DNA of 64,000 nt from Centrapalus pauciflorus (Eukaryota; Streptophyta; Magnoliopsida; Asterales; Asteraceae): positions 1,444,632 to 1,508,631 of the forward strand of contig JAANYP010002881.1 of NCBI GenBank assembly GCA_020465985.1. The letters run 5' to 3'. A model generated the notes under the pieces. It was not told the origin of the DNA, ran no database searches, and saw only the letters and a program-made list of their open reading frames with translations. Made by a program: the position numbers and the translations under genes. Shown in pieces: positions 37,901 to 50,526 of this stretch (within the stretch, counting starts at the first letter, position 1; each line of letters opens with the position of its first letter).

Positions 37901-40900
37901 CATCATGTCGTATATACTACTTTATTCTTCCTGTGTTTTGTATTAAATACAAAAGAAGGTGTGATGTAGCTTACAAATCTAAGAGGGTGGTAATTCTGGT
38001 GAGAACTCTTGGAAATTGGCCGGATAATCGGTTTCCCATGAGGGAGCTACATATATCATAGTTAAGAAGTTAACATAATACATTATTACAAACGTGAAAA
38101 TGAAACTGCAAATGCGTTGAAAAATATAGGAATTAAAAGAAGTGTGGCATTGCTAAGGAGAAAGCTTCACCTTCAATATTGATTAATTTTAAATGAATGT
38201 TAGTGGCTTTTGTAATACTTAGTAGAGAATTAAAAGTAGACAAATTTTAACTAAAAGGTTGACACATGTTCAGTTACACATGTCAGAATCTCACACATAT
38301 GGAATATGGTTACACCATGGTGGTGTAGCACTAAGCCTTCAATACAAACAAAAACGACAGGCATTGGATATTATTTACTTGTTCGACCACTCAAGCATAG
38401 CCTTATTGTTTAAGGCTTCCAAAACAGAAAGCTTTATAGATGGCTACAAGTCATAGGCTCATAGCCTTACACTCAACTAAAAAGTTGATAAATTTGATTC
38501 AATTTATCTACTCTTATAGGAGGATCGAACCAAAATCGGTTTTCAAACGACACTTTAATCTTAATTCATATATTGAGGTCCTCGTGTAGGTCTATTTATA
38601 CTTGTGGAACTTGAATTCTACATGAATTGATTAACATTAAGATTACTTGGTACTCCTAGCTTTAGTGATCAATGATCACTTGTATGCAATACTATAGGTA
38701 AGTCATGAGCCTGAATATTTAACACCTATCGCATGTTGGTTCATGATAAATTGTCACAGTAAGAGATTTCTTTTGCAGGCAAGAAAAAAAAAAAACAATG
38801 ACAGTGATATATGGTTGGTCGTTCATACAGTTTGTCCAAGCGCATAGTAGCCCATTTGTCTGGTACAGTTCCATTCAGGTAGTTACGGCTGAGATCCCTG
38901 TATACATAAATACATAAAGCATGATTATCATTTCAGTATGATCATAACTTAGATTGTGTTGACTAATGTCGTACTATTGTTCATAAAGACGTTACTTACA
39001 AAATTTTAAGGTACCGAAGCTTGGAAAACTCGTGTGGGATAGCAGCTGAGATGTTTTGGGATTTCAATGCTCTGCATTGTTACAAAATTCAAATTTGATG
39101 ATTTAGAAATGTCTAGAAAAATTAAATTTCCTTCCTTCCAACAAGAGATGCTATACCAACTACGTGAAAACATTCACACAAGTTACTCCAGGCATGTGCA
39201 ATGAGTCGATCAGTTAAATAGCTTTGCAAAAATACGTAACATGTGTGTGCCATGTAATTTAAATATCTATAAACTAAGTTGGTACTATTAATTTGTTTTT
39301 TAATATATAGTTTGTTTACGGATTCTTAATAAATTTGGTAAATAATTAACCATTTTTAAAACTATACATTTTTAGAGAAACCGTGGATTATACGAGATAG
39401 AACGAACTTGGAATCTTGGATGTTCTTTGTGATCGTGATAGAATCACTTTCCTATAACAATTATTTGCCCTAGTGGGTAACCAAATAATGTTATGGGATA
39501 ATCACAAGAAAATGTGTTAGACTTAACTGATGATTTCGTTTGTATATATATACTTTAATTAACCCACGAAATTAAGTGGATAAGATAGATTAACTTCTCA
39601 TTCAACCAACTAAAGCGGTTGAAACCGTCATTATCTTAACAATGGTGATATCTAACAAGCTTCACAAGGCTAATGCCTTACCTTAACAACACCCAAGGTT
39701 GTTAAGCTAACAACTCTACCTTAGCAGCACTATGGTTGTTAAGATAGCAATGTCCAAGCTTGTTAAGATAAGCCATAACAAGTCTGTTAAGATAAGCCCA
39801 AGCTTGTTAAGATAAGCCATAATAAGGCTGTTAAGATAAGCAGTCACATCTTAACATTCATCGTATTAACATCCTAAACTTAACATCAAGCTTTCTCAAT
39901 GAAGTTAACACACCAAGAAATACATTCTCATATCAAACCACTTTAGAAATTCGTATTTGATTCGGGGCGCTGCCCCGAGCCCCACAAGGGGCGGCTCCGC
40001 CCCTTGGACCCCCGTTATAACGCCCGGGTCTTGACTTTGGCCAAACTTATATGGGTGTGCACTCCGCACTCCTAAACCCGTTCTAGTTCCAACCAAAGCC
40101 AATTAACTTGGTCAAAGAATTACACTAAAATAACAACATACATGAACCGAAGTACCACAGATTGCATTTACTATACTAGTTTTGTACCAGAATTATTTGA
40201 TGTTTGACTTAACATATATTTTGACAAAAAATATATTGACTGCTAAATAAATGTCGAGAATGTTGTTTAAATAAGCAAAAAATAAAGATAATTTGTAAAT
40301 CGCAATCAATGCTACTAATTTTGATTACTATTTACTATTTAGTAATAAGAAAAAATAACATTAAGATATAAATTATCACAAGTATATTATCTAATAGAAA
40401 TGTGTCTCCCGGCTAAAAAAAATACGAAAGTTTAACTTGATATATACTAATACTATATAGTTTAAATCAGTAACTTGCTAACATATAATATTTATTAATA
40501 AGACAATGACAAACAGCTTAAAAAGAATGCTTTCCATAAAAAAAAAAAAAGTTAAAAATTAACCGTTCATTTATTTAAGACAACATCAACTAAAATATCC
40601 ATGCCCACATGGATATGCAAGAAAATTATCATAGTTTCACAATATGACCTCAAGTTGTATATTTTTAAAAAAGAGAAATAGAATTTTCATGAGATTGTTG
40701 TTTTTCTTAAATTGTTTGTAATTTTATCTTATGACAAATATCTTCGTTGTCATGTAACAATCGCTAATATTGTGGCAGGCATTCTTCGAAAAGAGAAATC
40801 ATATTTTTATAACAGTATATAATTGATATAATTTTTAGAAACGGTAATTTAAAAAACTAAGAATGATAGCCGAAGATGGTAAAGAAGTCAAAAACTAAAA

Positions 40901-41690
40901 AGTTGTGGGGGTCCGTGACTGAGACCGACCAGTGGGCAGTGGTACAGCTGCTTCCAGATTGGCAGTCAACGAGCTTGCATTGACTACTCTATAAGTCAAC
41001 GTTACTGCTTTTCTAATTTCTACGTATAAACAATACTATGTGATTGATCACATGTTTTTTGAAAAGTACGCCAAGATCTACGATGAATTCACTGTAATTC
41101 CTTTTTGATTCTGATATTGAAGAACACAAATCACAAGTAATGATCTAAAAATTGCATCATCAGTAGTAGTTCCTAGATTCAAAACAGAAATCTATAACAA
41201 AAGCATAATGTATACATCCAATTAGTTACGCGTGCAACGAATGTTAGTTAAACGAGAATTAGCAACAAATTTACTATACATCTTCCCGATTAACAACTGG
41301 ATTGCAAATTTCCGAGAACAAAATTAGGAGTACGTACATGCTAATGACGCGGCAGGTCGCATTACCATCAAAAGAGCAACTGCAGTTAACAGAAACCTCG
41401 AAGCCTTTTCTGTACTCGCCACGGGCCCAAAGTCCTTCCCTACTGCACGGATCCTTGTCCAAATCCCATTCCTTCTTCCCCGCTATCCCTAATTTTACCC
41501 CTATTTCTTTCAGTACCTTAACTGCACACACAAACAACCACCATTAATCATTCCTCGATTCAGAAGCAGGTAATCAATCAAAATACAGAACGAAACAGTT
41601 ACCTTCTTGCTTGTCAAGCTTTGCTGATTGTGCGTATGCAAAATTGGAGTACAAAATGAATGAGAATAAAACGAAACACGTCCAGTTCAT
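31998..41690 (-). CDS. LRR-malectin receptor-like kinase (subfamily VIII-2, At1g07650-like), complete
   Basis: Plasma-membrane receptor kinase. Exons (minus): 41690-41603, 41521-41338, 39071-39000, 38897-38829, 38046-37975, 37859-37788, 37660-37589, 37504-37433, 37336-37265, 37000-36929, 36853-36782, 36420-36349, 36266-36201, 36076-36011, 35855-35817, 35437-35379, 35306-34924, 34840-34645, 33844-33704, 33568-33450, 33367-33157, 33062-32822, 32740-32590 and 32324-31998. The sum is 2988 nt, 995 aa. Order: signal peptide (MNWTCFVLFSFILYSNFAYA), a Cys-containing N-cap, about 11 LRRs mostly on 66-72-nt exons, a malectin domain (about 410-600; LHINCGG, NFLDDD, LHFAEI, YGPLISAISIDP), a transmembrane helix (about 612-635) and a kinase. 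The kinase keeps GEGGFGAVYK, AVKQL, IVHRDIKTSN, DFGLAK and APEYA, so it should be active. The end (LRPTMSQ, NPKFKALRNHFWQN) is most like At1g07650/LMK1, recalled from memory. The ligand is unknown. Confidence 0.93.
39600..40090. repeat. Repeat block with TTAAGATAAGC units and a GC-rich island in kinase intron 2
   Basis: At about 39685-39842 a unit around GCTTGTTAAGATAAGCC recurs four to five times, mixed with CACCAAGGTTGTTAAG-like copies. At 39961-40025 a GC-rich segment holds two small hairpins (GGGGCGCTGCCCC and GGGGCGGCTCCGCCCC) and then TTGGACCCC, a signature common in plant LTR-type repeats. It lies in the 2.27-kb intron 39072-41337 and is probably a solo LTR or a retroelement fragment. 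The borders are not defined. Confidence 0.55.
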
Positions 41691-42002
41691 GTTGCTTCTT
41701 ACAGGATGCTCCTCCGGGGTGGCTAGAGAGTGTTGAGCAATGAGGAAGTCCAGTTTATTATGTATATTTTGACAGAGAGAAAGAGAGAAACGACAACAAT
41801 AATTGGCAATAGCGAAAGGTGTAGCAGGGGTCAGAGCTGAAAATGGTAGACCGAAGAGATAATAATAAATTGGGGGAAATTTGGCGATAAGGAAATGTGG
41901 TCTTGAAACTCTTAAAATCATAAACTAACTCCATTGTTATTTGTTAAGCTTAAATAATCAATCATCCTCGTACATTAATTACCTACTCGTTTAATTAATT
42001 AA

Positions 42003-44182
42003 CTAGTTTATTATTACACGGAATAGTTAAGTAACTGATTTTTAAAACTTTATATAAAATTTAATTAATTAACTAGTTTATTACCCGTGTATTACACGGA
42101 ATAGTTAAGTAACTGATTTTTAAAACTTTATATAAAATTAAAAAATTACTATAGAAACAACAAATAAAACAAAAATATTATACTGTTAAAGTGATTATTG
42201 AAAATATGTAAATAAATGTAAAATACATAACTAAAAATTAAATAGTTACAAAGAAATGCAAAAATTATAGAAGCTAAGAAAAGACCTGGAATGTAGACCC
42301 AAATTTAAAACAGAAATCCAGGATAATAAGCAGACGTTTTATTTCTAAATTAATTTAATAATTTTATAGCATAAAATTGTATACTATTACACGTGTCTTA
42401 TTCAGGTTATGCCAATTGACATTGTAGCTAGGTACCAAATAATATCTATTTAATTTTAAATAGAACAGATAGATAGAATTAAAATAAATTTTAATTTCTG
42501 TTACTTAATCAATATCCAATATAATCTAAAATTCTTTTTAGCCGTTTATTTAAACAATTTTAATAACATTTTCTAGAAAGAATCTAAAATTTAAATAATA
42601 TGATATTGAAATGACAACTTTAGAATTAATTGTCATCTATACATCTAAGTTTTTATATATTTTATGTAAACATTAATATTAATATTTTTAGTTTCAAGTT
42701 TATATATAATCTATGTAAATAATTATATTATTAAAGTTTTATGTAATAGGTGAGTTGATAAACTAACTGATAGTATAATTGAAATTATACAAATTGAAAA
42801 GGATTTTTTAATAATAACATTAATTTTGACACAAAATGAAAAGAAATCATGAATACAAGTACAAATATAATATAGCAATAAAAAGTTCAATTCCTATTTT
42901 CATTCACGTCAAACAAAGAGACGCAGGTTCATAGAGCAAGCCAAGGTAACAATTTTATCAGCGCTCCTCCAATCCTCTCAATTTTAAGTGATCATCCTCT
43001 TTAGAAAACGGAAAATTATATGTGTATCATATTTAAAAATAGGTTAATATTAAAAAGATTAATTTTATTTCTATATTTTTATGATACAATAAAAACAAAA
43101 AAAATGACATAAATGCAAAATCATTGAGCCAATGGTAAAAAGTGATGACTCTAAGTCAATGTTTAAGTAAAAAAAAAAAAAAAGACGGTTAAGATGTGAT
43201 TCAACGTATTTGAATTTTTGATTTAAATTTAGTATTATATGGTTCTTACATATGTGATTCAATTAAATTATTATCTTCTTATATTGATTCAAAAATGTTG
43301 AACCTTCATTCTGTTTTATTTATTATTGTGTTATCATCAATCCCATGGATATTACCAAAATAATTATTTTATATACTAAATTTTTATGAAGTATAATAAC
43401 TTAAATTATATAAATTTGTTATAGACCTTAAATTAAATCATATATAAGTTTTCTTATTGAAGATGCTTTATAATTAATAATAAATATTTATTGCCTAAGT
43501 GATTAAAGCTTGATATAATAAATCCGCGTCAACTTAAAAAATAAATATATAATTAAGATTATTTTAAATTAAGTTATTTGAAATATTAATTTTGCAAAAT
43601 TTAGTTTTGAAGTTTTAGAAAATATTAATACAAAATTTTATTAAAGACAATACATTTAAAATTCGAATGATTTTTTTAGCATGTGTCAAAATTTCATACT
43701 TAAGATATAAAGATTTGATAACAAAAAGTTTTTCAAATTCATTGAATGCTAAGGTATTTAATTGTTATTTCATAAAAATATTTATTCATTCGGACATTTA
43801 AATTTGAAGTTCATTATTTTATTGATCTTTAAAAAAATTTTATTTATACTTTTTTATTTTACTAACTTTTTTAAAAAAATTATTTATTATTTAGGAGATT
43901 TAAACTTGAAGTTTACTATTTTATTGATTTTTTAAAACTTTTTATATTAGCTTGTTAGTTTTGAAAACTTTTAATAAGTATTAATTATAATTTCAATTAG
44001 TTTAGGAAACAAAAATAATAAGTTTCAATTATAAGTTTTGAACTAAATCAATAAAATGATATGCTAGTTACTTAAATCAATGTTATTTTTATTTTTGGAA
44101 AAAGTGCGGAAAAATAAAAAAGTAAGATATCAGGAGGATGACATGTGACAAAAAATTGTTCTCATTTATTATAGTATATAGA
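42003..44182 (-). mobile_element. Helitron-like element(s) with duplicated 3' end
   Basis: Read on the minus strand, the 5' end at 44182 is TCTATATACTATAATAAATG after an A, with the subterminal motif TGTCACATGTCATCC. The 3' end at 42073 is hairpin CCGTGTAATACACGG, then GTAATAAA, then CTAG followed by T. The last 60 bp are repeated at 42003-42066. The segment 43071-43165 closely matches 49150-49245 inside the intact 636-bp relative. No replicase or helicase coding, and later insertions within are likely. Confidence 0.6.
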
Positions 44183-44294
44183 TTGACAAAAATCTCAATT
44201 TAATTTTGGTAATTTGGTATGTGATTTTATGTATTAAAATTTCAAACCCTGTTAATTTTTTTTAAAAATATATAGTAACATGTCTTTTTTATTA

Positions 44295-44621
44295 GGGTTA
44301 AGTACCATTTTAACCATCCAACTTTCAGATTTGTCTCATTTAGCCCTTAAACTATTTTTTGTTCTGATTTAACCACTAAACTTTTATTTCATGTTCTAAT
44401 TTTGGGAAAAATGAATAAAAATAATGACTAAATCGATACAAAATATGATAGTTTAATGGTCAAATCGGAACAATTTTCAGTGGTTAAATCAGTAAAAAGA
44501 TAGTTTAGTGGCTAAATATGTATACAAAAATAGTTTAGTGGCTAAATCAAGACAAAAAATAGTTTAATAACTAAATTGAAAAAAAATCTAAAAGTTAGAT
44601 GGTCAAAATGATATTTCACCC
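44295..44621. mobile_element. 327-bp Mutator-type MITE with perfect 9-bp duplication
   Basis: The ends GGGTTAAGTACCATTTTAAC and, inverted, GGGTGAAATATCATTTTGAC continue with CCATCCAACTTTCAGAT/CCATCTAACTTTTAGAT. Flanks TTTTTATTA (44286-44294 and 44622-44630) are identical. The interior holds four or more copies of ATAGTTTAGTGGCTAAAT-like units. A short open frame starting at 44599 straddles the right end and is not a gene. Confidence 0.85.
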
Positions 44622-47066
44622 TTTTTATTACGAAGGACAAAAGCCATCCATTTCGTCTATGATTATGTTAGAAAAAATTTATAAAATATATGCAACACTT
44701 CTACCATTGTTTTTATTATTTGCAATTATTTTCCAAGTTTTAAACTTCTTTATATATACCCATTTTCATCTTTATGAAAGTCTATTTCTATTATTTTTCA
44801 ATATTATAATACTTTTATTATCTTCGTAAAATCATGTTAAAGTACCTCATCAAAACGCATTTCCTTGAACTCAATTCTAGGTTTTAGAAAGCATTTACAA
44901 AACTCCTCCTTAAGTCAATTTTTTAAAAACAAAAAGTCAAAATATTTAGAATAAAAAGTCAAATGTTCTCACTCTAATAAACGAGGACATCTAGTTGTTG
45001 GATATCCATGGATTTACTAAATGCTTTTAATAGGAATTGAAGGAATCGTAATTCGTATGTATTAGAAATAAATATATTGATTTGCAACCAAAAAAAAAAA
45101 ACAAAAACAAAAAGAGAACATAAAAACATTAAACATCGAAAGTTAAAAACCATAAGTCTATGAAACCAAAGAGAAAGAAACGTAAGGTGGTTACACCGGT
45201 GCACCATGAAAACACAAATACTCTAAACACAATGCCATTCAAATGACGAAATTCTAGTCTATATTCTCACAAAGACAATATGGATCATTTGAATGACTTA
45301 TTAATGATTTCATTAATAAGTAAACAAACAACCTCTAAGTCTATTGAAATTTATTCTACTATTTTTACTCAAAATAACTTTTATATCTTTTATCCTCTAA
45401 TCTCTAACAAGACTATTCGATATTATGAACATGAAAATCCCTATATATAAAAATAAAGTCTTTAGATGCATTTTTTTTTTCTATTTTCTCACACTCCACA
45501 ACTATTTTTCTTCTTTTGTCATTGTATGTAAATGTTCTTCCAATGTATATTGAATATCTCTTTATGTATATACCAGCTCAAATGGATCTTGCAAAAGTAT
45601 GATTCAACATCACTGTCTCCTTATCAATTGTGTCGAATTATTTTAGTTTTCATGCATTTATCGTTATTTAGAACTCGTAGAAGTCAAGCTGATCATATCA
45701 AGACGTGAGTAAAAGATAAAGTCAATCGGGTCACCGTACCTATCCATCCTAGTAAGTGATTGGTATTTGTCGACCACATGTATCTAAGATGACTTTAAGT
45801 TATGTCATTTTCTAACTCTTATCAAACACCCTTTAACTTGTGTTGTTATTATGTCTAGTTTTTCAATGGTAGACAATTCTACCGACTAAGGTATAAACAT
45901 AACATGATGACTACTAATACATTGGTCATTTGATGTGTTATTACTTATTAGATATATAGTGATTATTTGAATAAAAAAGTAACGTTATATTTAAACATTC
46001 AAGTTTGTTTCATTTTAATAACTAAACTTTTATATATAATTTTTTTAATTTTCTACTTCGTTTAACTGTTTATTTCTAATGAAATTGTATGGCTATGTTA
46101 ACACACAAATAAAAAATTGAATGCCAAAATGTGTATGAACTTACAAAAGCGAAGTAGTGAACAACAATATAAGAAAGACTAAATTTGTATCAAAAAAGTT
46201 CAATGGCTAAAAGAATAATTTTATAACTACATTAACATATCTAATATTAACACTAAAATCACATTATAACAAAATTAATTTTGTGTTTTTTTAATTTATA
46301 ATGTTAATGGACTTTTAAAGTACCATCAAGAGCTAATTATATACATTTTCAAGAATACAACATATTATTAAACCCAACTTAAAACATAAAACAACTATAA
46401 AGTAGAGTTGAATTTGCAATATATAAATGCCTTTGCATCCAATATTTAGATAAAAACGTAACCCTAAACTTAAAAGAAACTCAAACACGACAATAAAACA
46501 AACGAAATCAACATTTTGACGAGATACATAGACCTACTCAAAGGTAACTTTGCTAGCCCGGCTTATGCCTGGGACCTATGCCTTAATTACCTATATTCAA
46601 AACTTTATGCAACAAAACCTTTGTTGATAACCTCATCGATCTTACTATGATATTTGATTGATTATTATTTTTTCAAAAGGCAACAATAATATTATTTACG
46701 AAAAGAATTTAGGATACAATCAAGTTTGTTGTGCAAGTCACAGATCACAAATAAAAATGTCGGCCCCATCTGGTATCCAAACACAATTTTCAATAAGGAT
46801 CCAAAGTTCCAAACCGAGAAAAACAATGATTTTATCATGCCTTGGCCAAAATCGCTGATTTCATCCACATACTAGTCAGCACTTTCTATATCTGTATATT
46901 AATTCTCAACCCAATAATGTTATATCTTATTGTCACTATTCTAATTCATAAAGCAATAAAGCATATATTTTTAATCACAATGACACAATTTTGTGTTCTT
47001 ATATTTTAATATATGCTTAAATTATTGCCAAAAAACACTTGTAAAAAAGTTTGTAACATTTTCAAA
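44622..47066. other. AT-rich intergenic DNA
   Basis: No gene recognised. At 45285-45335, TTATTAATGATTTCATTAATAAG and GTAAACAAACAACCTC resemble part of the short MITE at 55012-55100. Otherwise it is low-complexity AT-rich sequence. Confidence 0.4.
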
Positions 47067-47387
47067 CTAGTTTATTAATTCACGAATTACGTGGATATTT
47101 TTAGTGAAAAAAATTTATGTAAATTGTAGATACAGTAAAAATTAAAACACGTAAATATTAATTATTCATAATAATTATTTTTTAAGCATTATAAATAAAT
47201 GTGAATAATAACTACTTTTTTATGATTCTCTTAAACTTTTCATTTATAATTTATATATTTTTCATATAGTAAGTTCATAAGTTTTATTATCTTTTGTGAT
47301 TTTGTGATTAAACGTGAAAGTAACATGTGACATTATGTGTTCCTTTTGTTATGTGTGTGTACACATACACACACATATATACATACA
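47067..47387 (-). mobile_element. Truncated Helitron-like element
   Basis: Minus-strand 3' end: hairpin CCACGTAATTCGTG, then AATTAATAAACTAG followed by T. The subterminal motif ACATGTGAC lies at about 47322. The expected TC 5' end is missing; the sequence instead runs into TG/CA and TA repeats. Confidence 0.5.
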
Positions 47388-47887
47388 TATATATATATAT
47401 AGAGGGTGAGTTTCAATGGAAACCGGTATGCATCATGAAATTTTGAAAAATCACAGCATTGCAAAAAAATTACATAGTACATCAAATGAGAGAATTTTGC
47501 ATCACACGGATTATTATGGATCACATGGGAGGATTGTGTATCACATGAGAGAATTATGCATTATGCGAGGGGTTGTGCATCATACGAGAAAATTTTGTAC
47601 ATCACGATGCATAATCCTCCGTGTGGTAATATAGGTTCAATAAAATCACATGGAGAGTTGACATTGTGGTTCTCCGATAAACACATGGTCGGTTCTCCAT
47701 TGAACATCATTCTATATGTATACATACATATATATAGGTTCAAAAAAGTACTACTCAAAATCAAATACAACCAAAGGTACCGATCTTTAAAAAAAATTAA
47801 ACTTGGTTTTCACAATCATATGTAAAGTTAACGTCACACACATAATATGTAAATTTCAATTATATTCACCAACTGTATGTCCTTAAA

Positions 47888-47973
<86 letters not shown>
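47388..47973. mobile_element. Two short elements between (TA)n arrays
   Basis: (TA)n runs lie at 47388-47402, about 47713-47737 and 47892-47973. Between the first two is an element whose ends, GTTTCAATGGAAACCGGTATG and inverted GTTCAATGGAGAACCGACCATG, pair; its interior repeats GCATCAC/GGATCACATG-like units. Between the last two is a 154-bp segment starting AGGTTCAAAAAAGTACTAC that matches the left part of the element at 59857-60275. Confidence 0.65.
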
Positions 47974-47975
<2 letters not shown>

Positions 47976-48073
47976 CTATTTCTAGTATAATAACTAATTA
48001 AAAATAATGAAATTTTTTCATTTCACTAAATTCTTAATAATTTAATCAACTAAACGTGCATATTTTAAGCACG

Positions 48074-48777
48074 ACTAAGGTTGTAAACGAATAGAAAGTT
48101 TGACGAAAAGTTTGTTTAATTAAATAAACGAACATAAACAAAGCTTTGTTCATTCATTTACGTTTGTGAACGTTCTGTAAAGATCGTTCATTTATGTTCA
48201 TTCGCTTATTTAGAATGAGTTCTAACATTGTTTTTAAGATGAACATATTGTCATTATTAATATTTTTATATAATATTATTAAATGTTATATTAATTAATA
48301 TTATACAATTAAAAATTAAACTTTAAACTCTAGTACTAGTATGATTGGTTACATTGAATGTAAATAAAAAATTGATTGAAAATTTGAAATATGTTACTTT
48401 AGTATTAAAGTTTAACTTATTGTTTATTAAGACATTAATTTACTATTATCGTGATAGTTTGAAGTCATTTATAAAACTTATGAATGTGTTAATATAATTT
48501 AAAAATTATGAACCATATATCGTTGATTTTGTTTTTAATCAACTGGTTCATTTCTTTATGTTTATTTATGTTTAGTTTTATTCGTTTAATTGTTCATTTA
48601 TGTTCGTTCGTTTAACGTTTGTTTATGTTTGATTATCTCTTAAACGAAGACGAACAAGACCAATCATTAATAAACGACCAAACAAAATCTTGTGTTCGTT
48701 TATATTTGTGTCCGTCTAATATTCGGCTAAAGTTAAACAAACAGCCATTAATGTTCGTTCGGTTCGTTTGCAAGGAT
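48074..48777. mobile_element. Repeat rich in TTCGTTTA, probably a decayed DNA element
   Basis: The left border AAGGTTGTAAACGAATAG and the inverted right border ATCCTTGCAAACGAACC are similar. The arms contain many GTTCGTTTA/TAAACGAAC words on both strands, and the centre is AT-rich. No coding capacity. Confidence 0.45.
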
Positions 48778-48919
48778 GACAAAATAAACATCAACTCAGT
48801 TATATTTTGGTGCCATTCCCCCGCAAATCCACGAGTCCTGACTCCTGTATCGTGTTTCCAAAATGACACGTTGATCGCTATAAGTAACGTGTTTTGTTTC
48901 TCTTCGATTTGGAGAAAAG

Positions 48920-49042
48920 ATGTCCCACCGTAAAGTCCGTAACTTGCGAGAAAAGAACAAGCCGCCGATTCCAACTCCGACCCCAATTCCAGCTCCAGAA
49001 AGCCTATCTACTTTACTTCCTGAATCTTTCTTTATAGTATGA
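48920..49042 (+). pseudogene. Possible orphan first exon, interrupted by a Helitron-like insertion
   Basis: An ATG opens a 40-codon frame of coding-like, GC-richer composition: MSHRKVRNLREKNKPPIP, then a Pro/Thr-rich segment and LSTLLPESFF. A GTATGA at 49037-49042 could be a splice donor, which would make 48920-49036 a first exon. The Helitron-like element begins at the very next base (49043). No further exon is recognisable downstream, so this is a gene fragment or a chance frame. The family is not recognised. Confidence 0.35.
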
Positions 49043-49678
49043 CTAGATTAATACCCATGTATTACATGGATTGATGTAAAAAATTTGTTATAAATTAAAT
49101 ATTAATAAAGAGGTGAAATTCCTTAAAAATATTCAAAAAAAAATTTAAAATTACGATACAATAAAAAAAACAAAAAAATGACATACATGCAAAATTATTG
49201 AGGCAGTGGAAAAATTGATGACTCTAAATCAATGTTTAAGTCAAAGAGGCGACTAAAATATGATTCAAAATATTTGAATTATTGATTTAATGGTAAAAAA
49301 TGATGACTCTAAGTCAATCTTTTAAAATTTTTTATTATAAAACTAAAATTTTTATTTTACAAATTTTTTAAAATTATTTACTCTTTCAGACATTCAAACA
49401 TGAAATTTATTATTTTATTGATTTTTTAAAAAAATTATTTTTAAGCTTGATAATCTTGAAAACTTTTAATGAATATTAATTGTAGTTTGAATTATTTTAG
49501 GTAACAAAAATAATAAGTTTCAACAATAAAGTTTAAATTAAATCAATTAAATGATAAGAATGTTACTTAAATTAATGTTAATATTTATTTTTGGATAAAG
49601 AGCGGGAAAATAAAAAAAATGGGGTATTAGAAAGTTGACACGTGGCAGAATTTGTTCTCCAGTATTATAATATATAGA
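49043..49678 (-). mobile_element. Intact 636-bp non-autonomous Helitron
   Basis: On the minus strand it starts after an A with TCTATATATTATAATACTGG (5' end at 49678) and carries CCACGTGTCAAC subterminally. It ends with hairpin CCATGTAATACATGG, GTATTAAT and CTAG (49046-49043), followed by T. This A|TC...hairpin...CTAG|T structure, with no target duplication, is the Helitron signature. It has no coding capacity and is the best-preserved member of the family in the window. Confidence 0.8.
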
Positions 49679-49739
49679 TTGATATATGGTTTTGGATTTG
49701 ATGTTGATGTTATGATTTTTTGGGTGTTGTTTAATAACA

Positions 49740-50233
49740 AGTTATGTGGTGTCCGTGCGTTGCGACGGATGTATAGCTATGTATTTTTCGTACTTTAATA
49801 TATACAGTTTAAATGATTAAATCATACTTTATTTACAAATTAATTAATATAAATATTTAACATAAAAGATAAAAAGATATATTAAAATTTAAAATAAATT
49901 GAATAGGTTGGAGAAAAAACTAATCACCAACCAAATGGTACACACACACATTTATCATCTATCGTAGTTATTACACACACGTACGCACGCTACAAAACAT
50001 ATATTTATCATCTATCGTAGTTATTACAATAAACAAAAGTTACGATATATAACTGAAAATGACGATAAAATAATAATATAGTAAAAAAAATTATTGGTGT
50101 AATCAATATTTGAAATAATAATGTTATTAATATTGGTGTAATCAAAAAAAAATTATTGGTGTAATCAAAAAATTGTATTCACAATGGGTTGCGTTCGATA
50201 CTCTTGATCATTTAAGGTATTTTTTTGAACATG

Positions 50234-50235
<2 letters not shown>
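49740..50235. repeat. Second hairpin-ended repeat and short tandem duplications
   Basis: At 49752-49773, GTCCGTGCGTTGCGACGGA forms a GC-rich hairpin of the kind found at other plant Helitron ends. TTTATCATCTATCGTAGTTA occurs twice (about 49950 and 50001), and ATTGGTGTAATCAA three times (about 50093-50170). Confidence 0.4.
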
Positions 50236-50270
<35 letters not shown>

Positions 50271-50526
50271 GTGGGTTCAATGGAAAACCACTATGCACGT
50301 GAAAACTATGGAAACCTACGCATACCGTCCGATTTGGTGCATTTCATGAAAAATGCGGTGGCATGATCGTAAATAAGATGATGCATCACGCGAGATTTTG
50401 ATGCATCACGCGGGAAATTTGATGCACCATGCGGGATTTTGATGCATCACGCGGGGAATTTGATGCATTTGTGGTGGTGCAGTGTGGTTTTCACAAGTTT
50501 TCCGGTGCATGGTGGTTTTCCATTGA

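Noticed and set aside
44599..44829. 76-codon hydrophobic frame
   Set aside because: It starts inside a MITE and continues into AT-rich DNA; hydrophobicity is expected from T-rich sequence.
48633..48986. 117-codon minus-strand frame
   Set aside because: It runs through the TTCGTTTA-rich repeat and antisense to the possible first exon; no family resemblance.
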